Below are positions 34,612-45,415 of a DNA stretch of 64,000 nucleotides, in pieces. The notes beneath the pieces are model-generated. The model did not search any database, was not told the DNA's origin, and saw only the letters and a list, made by a program, of their open reading frames with translations. Every line of letters starts with the position of its first letter. The stretch's first letter is position 1. A program made the position numbers and the translations under genes. The DNA is from Humulus lupulus (lineage: Eukaryota; Streptophyta; Magnoliopsida; Rosales; Cannabaceae): positions 93,616,911 through 93,680,910 of the forward strand of contig NC_084795.1 in assembly GCF_963169125.1 (NCBI RefSeq), read 5' to 3'.

Positions 34612-34985
34612 TGCCATAGATACGTGTCATTTTCTTTAGAAACCTTTTGTCTTTTGTTACTTTGTGGAACAACTACTTTAAATAATTCAGAATCATTGAG
34701 CGATTTTTCAATTGGATTAAGCATGTACAGTCCGTCCTTTTGTTTTGCATGACAAATATTGTTCCCATTCCTTGAAATAAAAATCATATTATTATTAAAA
34801 GAAATGCCAAATTTTTGTTCATGTAACAAAGATAAAGAAATAATGTTTCTAGTAATTTCAGGAATAAATAGCACATTATTAAAAACTAGAAAATTGTTCT
34901 TAAAATTTAAACGGATTATTCCACATGCTTTAGCTGAAACAAGCGCTCCACTTCCCACTCTAATAGTCATCTCTCCTTGCTCCAA
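34612..34985 (-). pseudogene. pol: Copia-2 protease C-terminus and GAG-pre-integrase region
   Basis: After a stop at 34986-34988 the frame reads MTIRVGSGALVSAKACGIIR and VVFNNVLFIPEITRNIISLS-type protease/pre-integrase sequence, to DTYLWHLM at the solo LTR. YLWHL on this side and RLGHISL on the other side (below 32124) form the HxxxH part of the integrase zinc motif, split by LTR-A. Confidence 0.85.
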
Positions 34986-35969
34986 CTATTTTGCGGACTC
35001 AAGCATCTGCAAACAAGAACAAACATGGTTAGTGGAACCAGAATCAACTATCCATGATAATTTATCTTGTTCCACCATACAAGCTTCGAGTACAAGTAAA
35101 TCTGATTTACCTTTCTTTTTCTCTTTTAGCTCGGCGAGATACTTTGGATAGTTTCTCTTCCAATGACCATCAACATTACAATGGAAACACTTTCCTTTGG
35201 GTGCCTTTTGTTTGGGGTCATTGTTCTTTTTGTTCTCGGGTGCCTTGGATGACTTCTTTGCCTTTTTTGGATTGTCCTTTTTAGGTTTGTAGTCATTGCT
35301 TTTCCTTTTCTTCTTATAAGAAGATGGTTTTGCTTCAGCAATATTTGTTTCAGCCTGACTTGAGATGGTCTTATTCAAAGACTCAAAAGTTTGTAATTCA
35401 TTAAGCAATTGTGTCATGTTAAATTCCAATTTTTTCATGACATAATTAGTTGTGAATGTAGAAAAAGCAGGAGTTAAAGACTCAAGTATAATGCTTACTT
35501 GTGTCTTTTCATCCACGACTGCTCCATGCGTCTCAGCTTCATGAAGTACACTGATCATGTTCAAAACATGCTCACGCACAGATTGACATTTCTTCATCTT
35601 AACATTCATGTAGGTTCTAGTAGCCTCATGACAACTTTGATCAGATGGGCGCCCAAACATTTCCTTAAGAGATTCTAGTATCTCAAAAGCAGTTTCCATG
35701 GATTCATGCTATGTTCGTAAGACATCACTCATGCTTACAAGCATATAGCACTTAGCTTTGTTATTGGATTGAATCCATGCATCAAATTTGTCTCGAACAT
35801 GTTTCGAGGCATTGACACCAGGTTCTTCAGGACATTCCTCATTTAGGACAAACTTGTGGTTTTCGCTAACCAACAACATATCCATATTTGATTTCCATAT
35901 TATGAAGTTATCACCAGTTAATTTTTCTTGTGCGATCAAAGCAGTGATGGGATTTCCAGAGATAGACAT
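34986..35969 (-). pseudogene. gag: Copia-2 gag and protease start
   Basis: ATG at 35969: MSISGNPITALIAQEKLTGD, then NFIIWKSNMDMLLVSEN, typical of plant copia gag. A TAG at 35709-35711 (next to HES) is in frame. The second part has the UBN2-type core (FEILESLKEMFGRPSDQSC), a Lys-rich stretch and the zinc knuckle CFHCNVDGHWKRNYP, in which the last Cys of CX2CX4HX4C is Tyr. It continues into protease with WIVDSGSTNHVC. Gag would package the RNA in cytoplasmic particles. Confidence 0.9.
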
Positions 35970-37446
35970 ATTCTTAATAAAATAAAAAATACAAATATTA
36001 TTATTATATTTAGAAAAATAAATATCAAAGTTTCAGAAATTAAACGTGATGCATGAGCACAATTAAAACATATAAAACAAAGATTAATTTCCACGATAAA
36101 ATTTTCCAACAATTAAAGTTCCGCCTTAGGGTTGGTCAAATTAATTTTAGAGAATTATAAGACATTCTTATCTTTATTGTTTAAAACTTAAAATAACTCT
36201 TCATTTTCTCTTTTAAACATTAAAGTACCGCTTAGTTTGGTCAAGTTATGATTATCCACTGCAAAAGCTTAATCATAGCTTTGTGAGTGTAACCCATTAT
36301 TTTGGAGTTCATGACTTAACTTAGGACATGCCGCCTTAGGGTCGGTCAAACCTAAAATACATCATTAGTTCCTATCTTTGTAAGAAATATAACCTTGCTA
36401 TTGATATGTCTAGACACCTTCCTTAGGAGGACGAAAACAAAGCCGTCGCGAGGCGCTATTCATATCTCACGGTGTTATATTAATAATGGAGACCACAAGT
36501 TATATTTGAGATATCAACCCTCTCCCACTCACTATTTTGAAATAAGTGTTTTTAACCTAATTAATTATAACATCTTTAAACCTTATGAACATGATTAAAA
36601 TTTGAAAGAAAGCGAGTTTCTAGGTTCATATCCAATTTTAAATTACCAATTATGTTCATCTAAACTTTTTTTTTTTAAAAAAAAACTATTTTAAAATAAA
36701 GTTAGTTTAAAGAAATTAAGTCATAAAGACTTAAAATTTGGTGTGATATTTTACCAATTTTTCAAAATAAAACTAAGTAATTTACATGTAATTGATTTCG
36801 CAAAAAAATTCATATAAACATATAGGACAATCCTAATAATCATGTTTCTACAAATGAGATGCATGATTATGGCTTGTGGGTTTTTATGTATGGCATAAAA
36901 TGCATGAAAATGTTATCAATCACATGAAAATAATTATTTAAATAAACAATAAATGTTGAACCGGATGCTTTTGGGTATTTCTAATTTTACAACCACTTTA
37001 TAAAATTAAAAATAAAATAAAACTGCCTTGATCTCCATCGGGCTTCTTTACTTTACTGTCGGTAGGATATGTGTCATTGTTGGTCCAGAATAATAATAAG
37101 AAAACAATTTTCTAATTATTGTGATTAATTAAAACAAACTTTTAAATAATCATTATTTTTATTTTTCTTTTTAATTAAAACAACTTTTAATTAAAATTAG
37201 AAACTGAAATAATTAAATAAAATCTGTTATTTTTTAAAATTAAATTTTGAAATAAGATTTTTTTTAAAAATGTTTGTTAGGATAACAGAATTATCACATT
37301 ATTTAAATATCAAATTTATAATAAATAGGATATTTAACATTTTAAAATTAAAAAAAATAACAGAATAATTTCAGAAAAATAAAAAAAAATTATGGACCAA
37401 CAGGACGGGGACACGTGGCGTCAAACGGGGCTGCCAAGGCCGGGAT

Positions 37447-37496
37447 GTACGGAACCGTACAGATCCGTATGGACCCGTCCGTACAGACGTCTGTAC
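37447..37496. repeat. GTACGG/CCGTAC palindromic cluster in Copia-2 leader
   Basis: GTACGG-AA-CCGTAC (37447-37460), TCCGTATGGA (37464-37473), CCGTCCGTAC (37475-37484) and the perfect 16-bp palindrome GTACAGACGTCTGTAC (37481-37496) lie in 50 bp, in otherwise AT-rich DNA. Confidence 0.9.
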
Positions 37497-37815
37497 AATG
37501 TCCTAGCAGCTGCTCGGAGAGCGGCCTCGGAGGAGCGGTGGCTGAATTCTGAATCCCGGGCTCCGTTTTGACTTTTGTGTGATCAGAATTACAATTTTAT
37601 GGTGTCAAAAACCAAATAAAATTACATAAATCCTATGCACTTTAATGGCTTACACAATGATCTAATCATAAACAAATCCTAACCAAAAAACACCATACAA
37701 TTAACGATTCAACATTCTCATGCATTCAATCATATTAAGCCATTCATTCATTCATCAAAATAAATAAATGCATAAAAGTAAACCCACACAGATTCAATAT
37801 ATATATGTGAAGATG

Positions 37816-37829
37816 ACTTTGGTACCATT
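37816..37829 (-). promoter_or_regulatory. Copia-2 primer-binding site
   Basis: Just inside the 5' LTR the reverse strand reads AATGGTACCAAAGT. TGGTACCAAAG resembles the initiator-Met tRNA site TGGTATCAGAGC (9 of 12), so it is a decayed or variant site. Confidence 0.6.
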
Positions 37830-39728
37830 TGTTGGTTTTTATTGATCAAATCAGATATTATACGCAGCGGAACAACAATCAAATTGTTAATTTTATCCCA
37901 CGAGATTTCTAGATCTACTTCTTCACATGCATATATATATTGAATCAAAAACATGAATAGAACATTACTTCAGGTCCTTCCTTGCTGCTCTCTTTTTGTA
38001 TGGAAAAATCCTTGAGATCTCACACCAAGATCTTCCAAAATGTTCTTAGCACACAAAGAACAAGTGTGGGCTCGCTATACAAAATAATAGGCAAAATATA
38101 TTTATCAGATGTTCTCAACACATGAGATCTGATAAAATTTGGACCTAGGTTTTGTGAAGAACAGTGACTTTTGTTTGTATCACTGTTCTCTTTTTCTGAG
38201 AGAGATTTCAAGATATTTTTCTATCCCTGAAAAGTTACGTTCTGGAAAAACGGATATCCTATATTTAATATATCCAATATATTAAAATTAAATATTAGTT
38301 ATTTTAAACAATTTGAAAAATAACTAATAAGTTATCATATTTTGTTTAAATAATAATATTTAATCATATTACAATATCTCATTATTTATTTAATATTTAA
38401 ATAACTAAAATTCTGGAACCAAGAAACTGTTATGAGTCTCTTATGCGTGTAGCACAGTGATTGTGCACTGTGCTACACGTGTACTACATGCCAGGGATGA
38501 CATGTGATTTTTCCCAATTTTTATTATTATTTAAATACCAAAAATCCCAAAAATAAATTAATTCAAAATTAATTATATTTTTGTTAAATCAATTAATTAA
38601 TTAATTACACATAATTATACAATAATTATGTTTGATACATAGAAAAATATTTTACTTATCAAATAAATCATTTTTCCCATTTTTGTATTTACCTTTGTCA
38701 GTGTTTGTTTGAGCCATTTCGGGGACCATGGACCTATAACATTAAGTTCCAATAAATTGAAACTAAATAATTAAACTCTTTAATTATAATAGTTAATTTA
38801 TTAATTATGATATTTCTCCACTATGAATTCAGAATTGCATTCTTTATGTTATATATATACTTTTACAGAAATCTTATCTTAAGTCGTCCATTAATATAAC
38901 CATCTTACAATAGTTCAACCCTCTAATTAATTAGTTCATAAATTAGAATGGAAGAATTACCATTTTACCTTTCTAATGTACTTCTTATTCCTTAAGTACC
39001 ATTAATTCACTAGTGAATAATTAATCTATAATCTAATTATAGATTTGAGCTCAAAATCATTCAGTTCCAGAATTAACCCTTAAGGGAACTAATATACGAT
39101 CTGTTAGGAAAGATTAGATTCCTTATTGTTGATACATGTTCCCAGCCATCCATGATATTAAATCTCCAAAACAAAAGTCATTAGCCTCATTCTTTGAAGA
39201 GACCTTAACGAATGAATCAAAAGATTTAATAAACATGAACAGGAGTTCATGAACACTCAGGATTTAGGTTGATCTATAAATGATCGTCAGTTATGATATG
39301 AATTAGAAGTCTTTATTGTTAAATGGTTTTTGGATAAAGACTTTAATTCATAACGGTCCATGTCATATATAATCATATTATATAAAGCACCTTTACCGAG
39401 ATGTATTACCACATCAATAATCTAAATCTAGATTATTTGTATCATTATGTTACTCAGTAAACCGTACTTACAACTCCAATTTAAGAATTCCATAACTTTA
39501 ATTTGTTGTTGTTGACTATTTTTATTCATTCATGTGATCTTAATTCTCTCGTGCTAATACAAGATCACATCCTCAATAATGAATATGGAATTTTTCTGAT
39601 ATTTACAAAATTATTCAAACAATAATTTAACAATCTAAATATAACAATAATAATAAACCATTGTATTTATTTATTCACAGAAAAAAAAAAAAATGTCTTT
39701 TACATGCTTTTAGGACACACTCCTAACA
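37830..39728 (-). repeat. Copia-2 5' LTR
   Basis: 1899 bp, pairs with 27573-29470. The main stem is kept at 38448-38477. Confidence 0.95.
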
Positions 39729-39733
39729 TGTTA

Positions 39734-40696
39734 TATATGGGTGAGACCACATTGTTATGTGGTTATTTTTGAGCTATTCGGCATGAGACGATCTTGGGGA
39801 ACAAGTTAGCAGTTTGGCCATAACGGGGTTAATTACCGGGCTCGGGGTGAGCCTAGGGGTAAAATGATGTTTAGTACATTACTGGGAATGAGCGGGTAAT
39901 GGGATATGATTTAATAATTATTTGAGAATATTGGGAATAACGGGGATTGGAGGACATTAATTATGATTAACGAGATAGGTTGGAAATGACGATTATGCCC
40001 TTGGGTGGCTTTGAGAGATTAGAATGACCCTGGGGGCAATTTGGTCATTTTGACCATGGGATAAGTTCAGCCAAGGAAGGTTGGGGAATAGACTAAGGCA
40101 AAACAGAGTTTTCTTCTCATCTCTTTCTCCATCATCTCTCTCTCTTGGGTTGGAATTTTTGAAGCTAAGCTTGAAGATTAAGCTTGGGGATTTAAGGCTT
40201 GAAAGTTTCGGATCGTGATCAGCAACTGAAAGGGGTACAATTCATATTTAAGGTAAGGTTTTCAGCTGGAAATCTCTGGATTTACTCTATTTTAAGGTTA
40301 TTCTTTTAGCTTTAGATTTTGATTGTGTAATTGGATGTTTGGTGATGTTTTGGGTGTTTCCAAGCTTTGGTTTTTCTTTTAAACTAGTGATAATGTTGTG
40401 GTGATGATTGATTTGTATATTGGGATTCGTTTGATGAGTTTTGGTTGAGGTTTAGATTGAGAAAAATGCAGGGGACCTGGGTTCGCGAGGTTAAGTCGCG
40501 ACCGAGTTCATGCAAGTCGCAACTTGGAAGAACCCTAGAGCCTCCCTTGGGCTCTGTCTGACAGGCACGCTGCGACCCTCAAGGTCAAGTCGCGCCCTGC
40601 CCCTGGCACCCAGACAGAGGGCTCTCTTTCTTGGGGGCGCGCCGCGGCCCTGTTGGCTTTTATACCCTTATAAAACCATATTGGACATGTAACGCA
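39734..40696 (+). repeat. LTR-B (Tekay-type), right part, truncated
   Basis: Continues LTR-B after the TGTTA duplication. It shares GAGCTATTCGGCATGAGACGA with LTR-A (32393-32405 region), a donor-like AAGGTAAGG (GT at 40253) and the word quartet. It ends near 40690, where copia LTR sequence begins. The LTR end (GGGCGTTACA) is missing, so about half of the LTR has been lost. Confidence 0.8.
40495..40596 (+). repeat. palindromic-word quartet, LTR-B (GTCGCGAC)
   Basis: GTCGCGAC at 40495, GTCGCAAC at 40516, GCTGCGAC at 40569 and GTCGCGCC at 40589. Spacing is 21, 53, 20. The total span equals that in LTR-A (94 bp from first to fourth start). Confidence 0.85.
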
Positions 40697-41180
40697 ATTT
40701 TATATTGTCGATAAAAGTGGTAGAAATCATTTAGTTTGACAACCGTGTTGCTTACTTGTTTTTTTACATGATTATTGAAATAATACAAACATTTATAAAA
40801 TCCTGAACATATGGATAGTTAAAATTATGGTGACTAGGTAATTATATGTTCAAAAGAACGAGTCCTAAGATTAGATTAGTGCATTGGATTTTCACTAATT
40901 AGGAAATCTACGATATGGTCTACTTACACATTCGGGGTGTGATGTCTTGTCCAATGCATTGACCAAGTAGATAAGATCAGATGTATTTAGTTACATCGGA
41001 CTAGGACTGATATTGATTATTGATTGATAAATAAGTATCGTTGTTATCGAATCTAATCAATGTCACAGCGTTGACCATAGGTTAAGTCGATCTTAATTAT
41101 GAGTGATAATATTCAGCTAATTATATTATTTAAATCATTTGACTTGTTCGTGACTAGCTTACCCTACGGTCTATGTCCCA
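40697..41180 (+). repeat. copia LTR fragment, forward orientation
   Basis: Resembles the reverse complement of the Copia-3 LTR piece at 48952-49242: TATATGTTCAAAAGAACGAG, GTCCTAAGATTAG, AATCTACGATATGG. It is bounded by LTR-B on the left and Athila integrase on the right, with neither LTR end present. Confidence 0.65.
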
Positions 41181-42124
41181 AACTCCCATACTTATTATTG
41201 AGATTTTTGATGTACGGGGCATTGATTTTATGGGGCCATTTCCATCATCATTCGGTTTTGAGTATATTATTTTTAGCATTGGATTATGTGTCTAAGTTGG
41301 TGGAAGCAAAAGCAACTAAAGCGAATAATTCTAAAACAGTGGTTGAGTTCATTCGATCGAATATTTTTATGAGATTCAGTACTCCAATAGTAATAACTAT
41401 TGACCAAGGTACTCAATTCTGCAATAAAATGATTGAAGCTTTATTTCGGCGCTATCAAGTGACTCATAAAGAAACCACTGCCTACCATCCACAAGCAAAT
41501 GGCCAAGCCGAGGTATCAAATAGAGAAGTCAAGCCTATTCTTGAAAAGATGGTAAATACAAATAGAAAGGATTGGAGTATAAGATTAGATGATGCTCTAT
41601 GGGCATATCGCACTGCCTACAAGACACCGCTTGGTATGTCGTCGTATAGGTTGGTGTATGGAAAGCCTTGTCATTTACCTGTTGAATTGGAGCATAAAGC
41701 TTAGTGGGCAGTGAAAAAATGTAACATGGAGATGGACAATGCAGGCCAACAAAGAATGTTGTGTTTACAAGAGCTATAGGAAATTCGTAATGATGCTTAT
41801 GAGAGCTCTAAGATTTACAAAGAAAAGACAAAAGCCTTTCATGATCGAAATAGAATTATTCATAAAACATTTGATGTGGGACAGAAAGTATTATTGTATC
41901 ATTCTCATCTCAAACTATTTCCGGGTAAGTTGAAGTCCCGATGGGTTGGACCATTCATAGTGATACATCACTATCCTCATGGAGCGGTAGAAATTTCAAG
42001 TCCATCAACGGGAAAAATAATCAAGGTAAATGGCCAAAGATTGAAGCATTATTATGAGTCTTTCGAGAAGGAACAAGCTACTGTGATTCACCTCTTCGAT
42101 CTGGAATATGTTGATGAGGTATGA
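41180..42124 (+). pseudogene. pol: Athila integrase, truncated
   Basis: The core begins near 41195 (TTTTTGATGTACGGGGC) and shifts frame near 41280. It then reads [29 protein letters not shown] (second Asp), [17 protein letters not shown] (Glu), [20 protein letters not shown] and [14 protein letters not shown] before a stop at 41702-41704. The C-terminal part in the same frame has [20 protein letters not shown] and ends [10 protein letters not shown] at 42124. One frameshift and two stops make it inactive. Confidence 0.88.
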
Positions 42125-42797
42125 AAAGGTTTTACGTCGAGTAGCGATGTTAAACTTAGCTAAAGTTTATGTATTTTATTTTTAAGACATTTTTGTTTAA
42201 TTTTTTTTATTTTTGAACTTAGTTTTAATTTTATTATTTTGGACATTTTTATTTTCTAAAATAAAAAATAAACAAAAAAAATTGGGCCAAATGGCCTATG
42301 GCCGCGACCACTGTGCGTTTTTAGGAAAAAAAATTAAAACCCCATTTCATTCTTTTTCCATTTCCCACAAAAACAAAGACCCCAAAACCGAAAAAAACTC
42401 TCATTTTCACACAAAATTTCATCATTTTTCCCTCATTTTTACTCAAATTATTCCCCACAATCATAATAATTCTCATCATCAATCTTCATTCTCTACCGTT
42501 TTTCATCTATTCTCACTCAAATCCTCCTTTTCTAAAAAAAAATTCCTTTCAAAACCTAAAGTCCCATAATTTCAAATTTGACAATTGAGGTTAATCAACT
42601 AGTTTCAAGGTGCTTCATTGACACAATCAAGCTTTCAAAGACTTTCTATAGTCAATCACAAGTAAGTAGCTTCTCTTGATTCTTTGATTTTTTGGTTTTG
42701 AGTATTGAGGAATAAGTTTTAGGGTACTTTGAATTATTCTCTTAGTGCTTAATTATTTGTGTTAAAGGAAGCTTATCCCTGAGTTTTGAAGTAAAGA
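42125..42797 (+). other. Athila spacer between integrase and downstream ORF
   Basis: AT-rich; no supported gene. It contains one GC-rich word (GGCCGCGACC, 42300-42309, followed by ACTGTGCG) related to the LTR quartet, and a donor-like ACAAGTAAGTAG (about 42658) that could serve a subgenomic transcript. Confidence 0.5.
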
Positions 42798-43952
42798 ATG
42801 GAACCAAAGAGATTTAGAAAGAATACTACAGGTGCTTCCTCATCTGAAGTTTAATTTGATGCCACCAAATTTATTTATGAGGAGGCATTCAAACGCTATC
42901 AAGATGCGGTAGTGAAACAGAAAATGATGATTGAAGAGAGGGGGTTTGATATGGAGATTCGTCATGGGTATCCATCTATTGCGGAGCAAATTGAGAAAAG
43001 ATATTGGGCGAAATTTTGTTCACAACCCGATGCTGCAGTAATCCCTATAGTAAGAGAGTTTTATGCTAATGGAATTTCTCAAGTCACAACTATGGCTATA
43101 GTGCGAGGGATTAATGTGAATTTTTCAAGTGCAGCCATTAATCAATTTTATGGGCTTCCTAGCATAGACAATGATGAGTTTAGCCAAATCGTTGATAGTC
43201 CTGACTTTAATGAGATTATCCAATTTTTGTGTAAGCCAAATACCCAATGGAAGTTAATTGAAACAAGTCACCCCTTTAAGTTTAAGCGAGAGGCAATGGG
43301 ATTTATTGAAAAAGCTTGGCATAAGTATATTAATGCAAAATTATTTCCCACTAAACATGCCAGTGATGTGAATGTGGATACTGCCATACTTTTATATGTC
43401 ATCTTGAAGGGGAAAACAATTGATGTGGGGCGCATTATCAAGTCCTCCATTCATTGCAGTTTCAGACATGTTTCTAAAGGGTTCTATCATCCCCATCTTA
43501 TTACCACCATGTGTGCTCAAGCTGGTGTGAAATGGGATCCTCTAGAGCCTTTACTGCAGCCCATACATATATTGAATAGATCCTCCATCACTCGCTTCAA
43601 GGTCACTGACACTACAGGGGCTAGTTCATCTTCTCATACTCAGGCTAGGCCACCGCCATCAACCAAAAATATGACATTGGTGGACCGTATGACACTTGTG
43701 GAGGAATCTCTGTACACTACCTCTCAAGAGTTGCATGCTCACTATACTGAATTACAAGCACACCAGCAATGCATGATTGAGTGGGCCAGTTATCAAGATG
43801 TTTGTTTCAAGATGCATGTCATACACCTTGGCATAGAGATGACAAACTATCCACCTGCACCACAGTGGATTCAATCGTATCCACCACTTATTCCCATGAT
43901 GCAAGATGATGAAAACAAGGAGGAAGCTGAAGATGATCAAGGAGATGCTTGA
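42798..43952 (+). pseudogene. Athila downstream ORF (putative plant transposon protein domain)
   Basis: ATG 42798 (MEPKRFRKNTTGASSSEV) is followed by an in-frame TAA at 42852-42854. The rest of the frame is open to TGA 43950-43952 (346 codons from 42912). It has the plant domain often found in Athila-derived ORFs (RGFDMEIRHGYPSIAEQIEK, GINVNFSSAAINQFYGLP, YVILKGKTIDVGRIIKSSIH) and a hydrophilic acidic C-terminus (DDENKEEAEDDQGDA). I see no signal peptide or membrane segment, so an envelope role is not supported. A single stop near the start is the only damage seen. Confidence 0.8.
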
Positions 43953-45402
43953 TTAATGAGCATTTACTTCGGTTGAGGGAGTTTTTCTTTTTCTTTATTT
44001 TATTTTATTTTTCATTGAGGACAATGTATTGTATAGTGTGGGGAAGGGAACAATTGAAACTAAATTGCTTTGATTTTTATGATGTTATGTTGTTTTTTCC
44101 TTTGATTTTTATTTTTATTATGTTGCATTTTTTTATGATGTTATGTCATTTTTTTTCATTTTTAGTTTTTTTTAAGTTGTCATAATCATGGCATGATTAT
44201 GTTAGAAGTTGTTTGTCAATGATAAAAATTATGATTGAGATGAGACTAGTTTCCTAGAAAATTGATGAATTTTGCATGAATTGTGTGCTTAACTCTTGTC
44301 TGGTTGTTACTTAAGCTTGATCTTTGATTTTTAAATATAATGTGTACAATTAGATTTACCTTTCACTAGTATTTGGAGATATTTATGCATGCTATTACTT
44401 ATATATAGTATCGACCACTCTAGAAACTATTGATTAATTGGTTGAGGTGAAATCCTAAGTACACATGATTAGGAAGATGATTAAGGCACGTTCTTTGGAT
44501 CGTTTGAGCCTTTCAAGCTTACCTATGAAATTGAATATCCTAGTTTCCCATTTTTGAGCCATAATGACTGATCTTTTTCTTTTATAAGCCAATATCTAAA
44601 CATTTTGCAACTTAATTTTTTTTATCCTTTTTGTGACCCATTACATCATAGTATTATATGATTGTTTGATTTGGTGGGTTGGGTTATGGATTGTAAGAAG
44701 GGGAAGTTGTATTGGTTTGATTGATTATAATGTGAAATTATATGATCTACTATTTCTTCCAATGAGTTGAATTGAAAAGAAAAAAAATATGCACTGAGAA
44801 ATATGAAAAAAAAAAAAGTATTGCAAAAGTAAAAGTGAAGGGGAAATAGTAAGATCAATGTGGAAAGAAAAAAATGGAAAGATTATATATTTTTTTGAAT
44901 TATAAGGGAAATTTGTGGGAAGATCTAGAGAATAGAAAAAAAAAATTATAGGTTATGGTGTGATTTAAGCTTAAATATTCATTTTTCATCTACCTTCAAT
45001 CTTAGTCTTACATTACAAGCTTTTAAAGACCTTATGATTCTTGATTATGTGTGTTTACATTAGTGGAGAATAATTGGTTAATGTCTATGGAGTGGATGTT
45101 TTTCATGAAAATATTATTATATATGAGACTTTAAAACATAATATGGCATGTATAAATTGATTCGAATGTTTGTGTTTTGGTCTGTTTAATTGTGCATAAT
45201 CATAAATAAGATAAAGTTTTAAGTGGTGACTAGACATTGAGTTGAAATTCTGAGGAAAGTGGAAGTCCTATTTTTCTTATAACTCATATTGGTTGATCAA
45301 TCTTTGAGATAACTAACACTTTCAACAAAATCATTGCTTATGTTTATTTGTTTAGTTTTTAGTTTTTATTAGTGATTTTTCTAAGGGACTAGCAAAGTTT
45401 AA
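43953..45402 (+). other. Athila 3' untranslated region
   Basis: 1.45 kb, very AT-rich with long T- and A-runs; short ORFs are compositional. No gene seen. Confidence 0.6.
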
Positions 45403-45415
45403 GTGTGGGGGAATT
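45403..45415 (+). promoter_or_regulatory. Athila polypurine tract
   Basis: GTGTGGGGGAATT abuts the LTR start TGATAAGGGT. TGTGGGGGAATTTGATAAG is the usual Athila junction. Confidence 0.85.

Larger units (their letters stand above)
35970..37829 (-). other. Copia-2 5' leader (non-coding)
   Basis: 1.86 kb between the gag start and the 5' LTR, AT-rich, no supported ORF. It holds three copies of a CCGCCTTAGGG(T/C)(T/C)GGTCAAA-like motif (about 36121, 36226, 36330) and a GC-rich palindromic cluster (37439-37500). The stretch near 36411-36470 resembles 63205-63250 in Copia-3, so parts of the leader are conserved. Confidence 0.65.
27573..39728 (-). mobile_element. Copia-2: full-length Ty1/copia retrotransposon
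   Basis: Direct LTRs of about 1.9 kb, reverse-strand gag-pol in copia order (protease, integrase, RT, RNase H) and a perfect target duplication TGTTA (27568-27572, 39729-39733). It inserted into LTR-B. Disregarding the solo LTR-A and its 5-bp duplication, gag-pol occupies one frame with about nine in-frame stops and no frameshift I can find. Confidence 0.93.

Noticed and set aside
40697..41180. Missing part of the Copia-3 LTR
   Set aside because: Opposite orientation, and it overlaps the region already present at 48952-49242, so it comes from another copy.
42213..42569. 118-codon ORF rich in Phe/Ser/His
   Set aside because: Compositional (TTT/CAT/TCA-rich) non-coding Athila spacer; no domain.
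42798..43952. Envelope-like protein in Athila
   Set aside because: No signal peptide or transmembrane segment is visible; the sequence fits a soluble plant transposon-associated domain.
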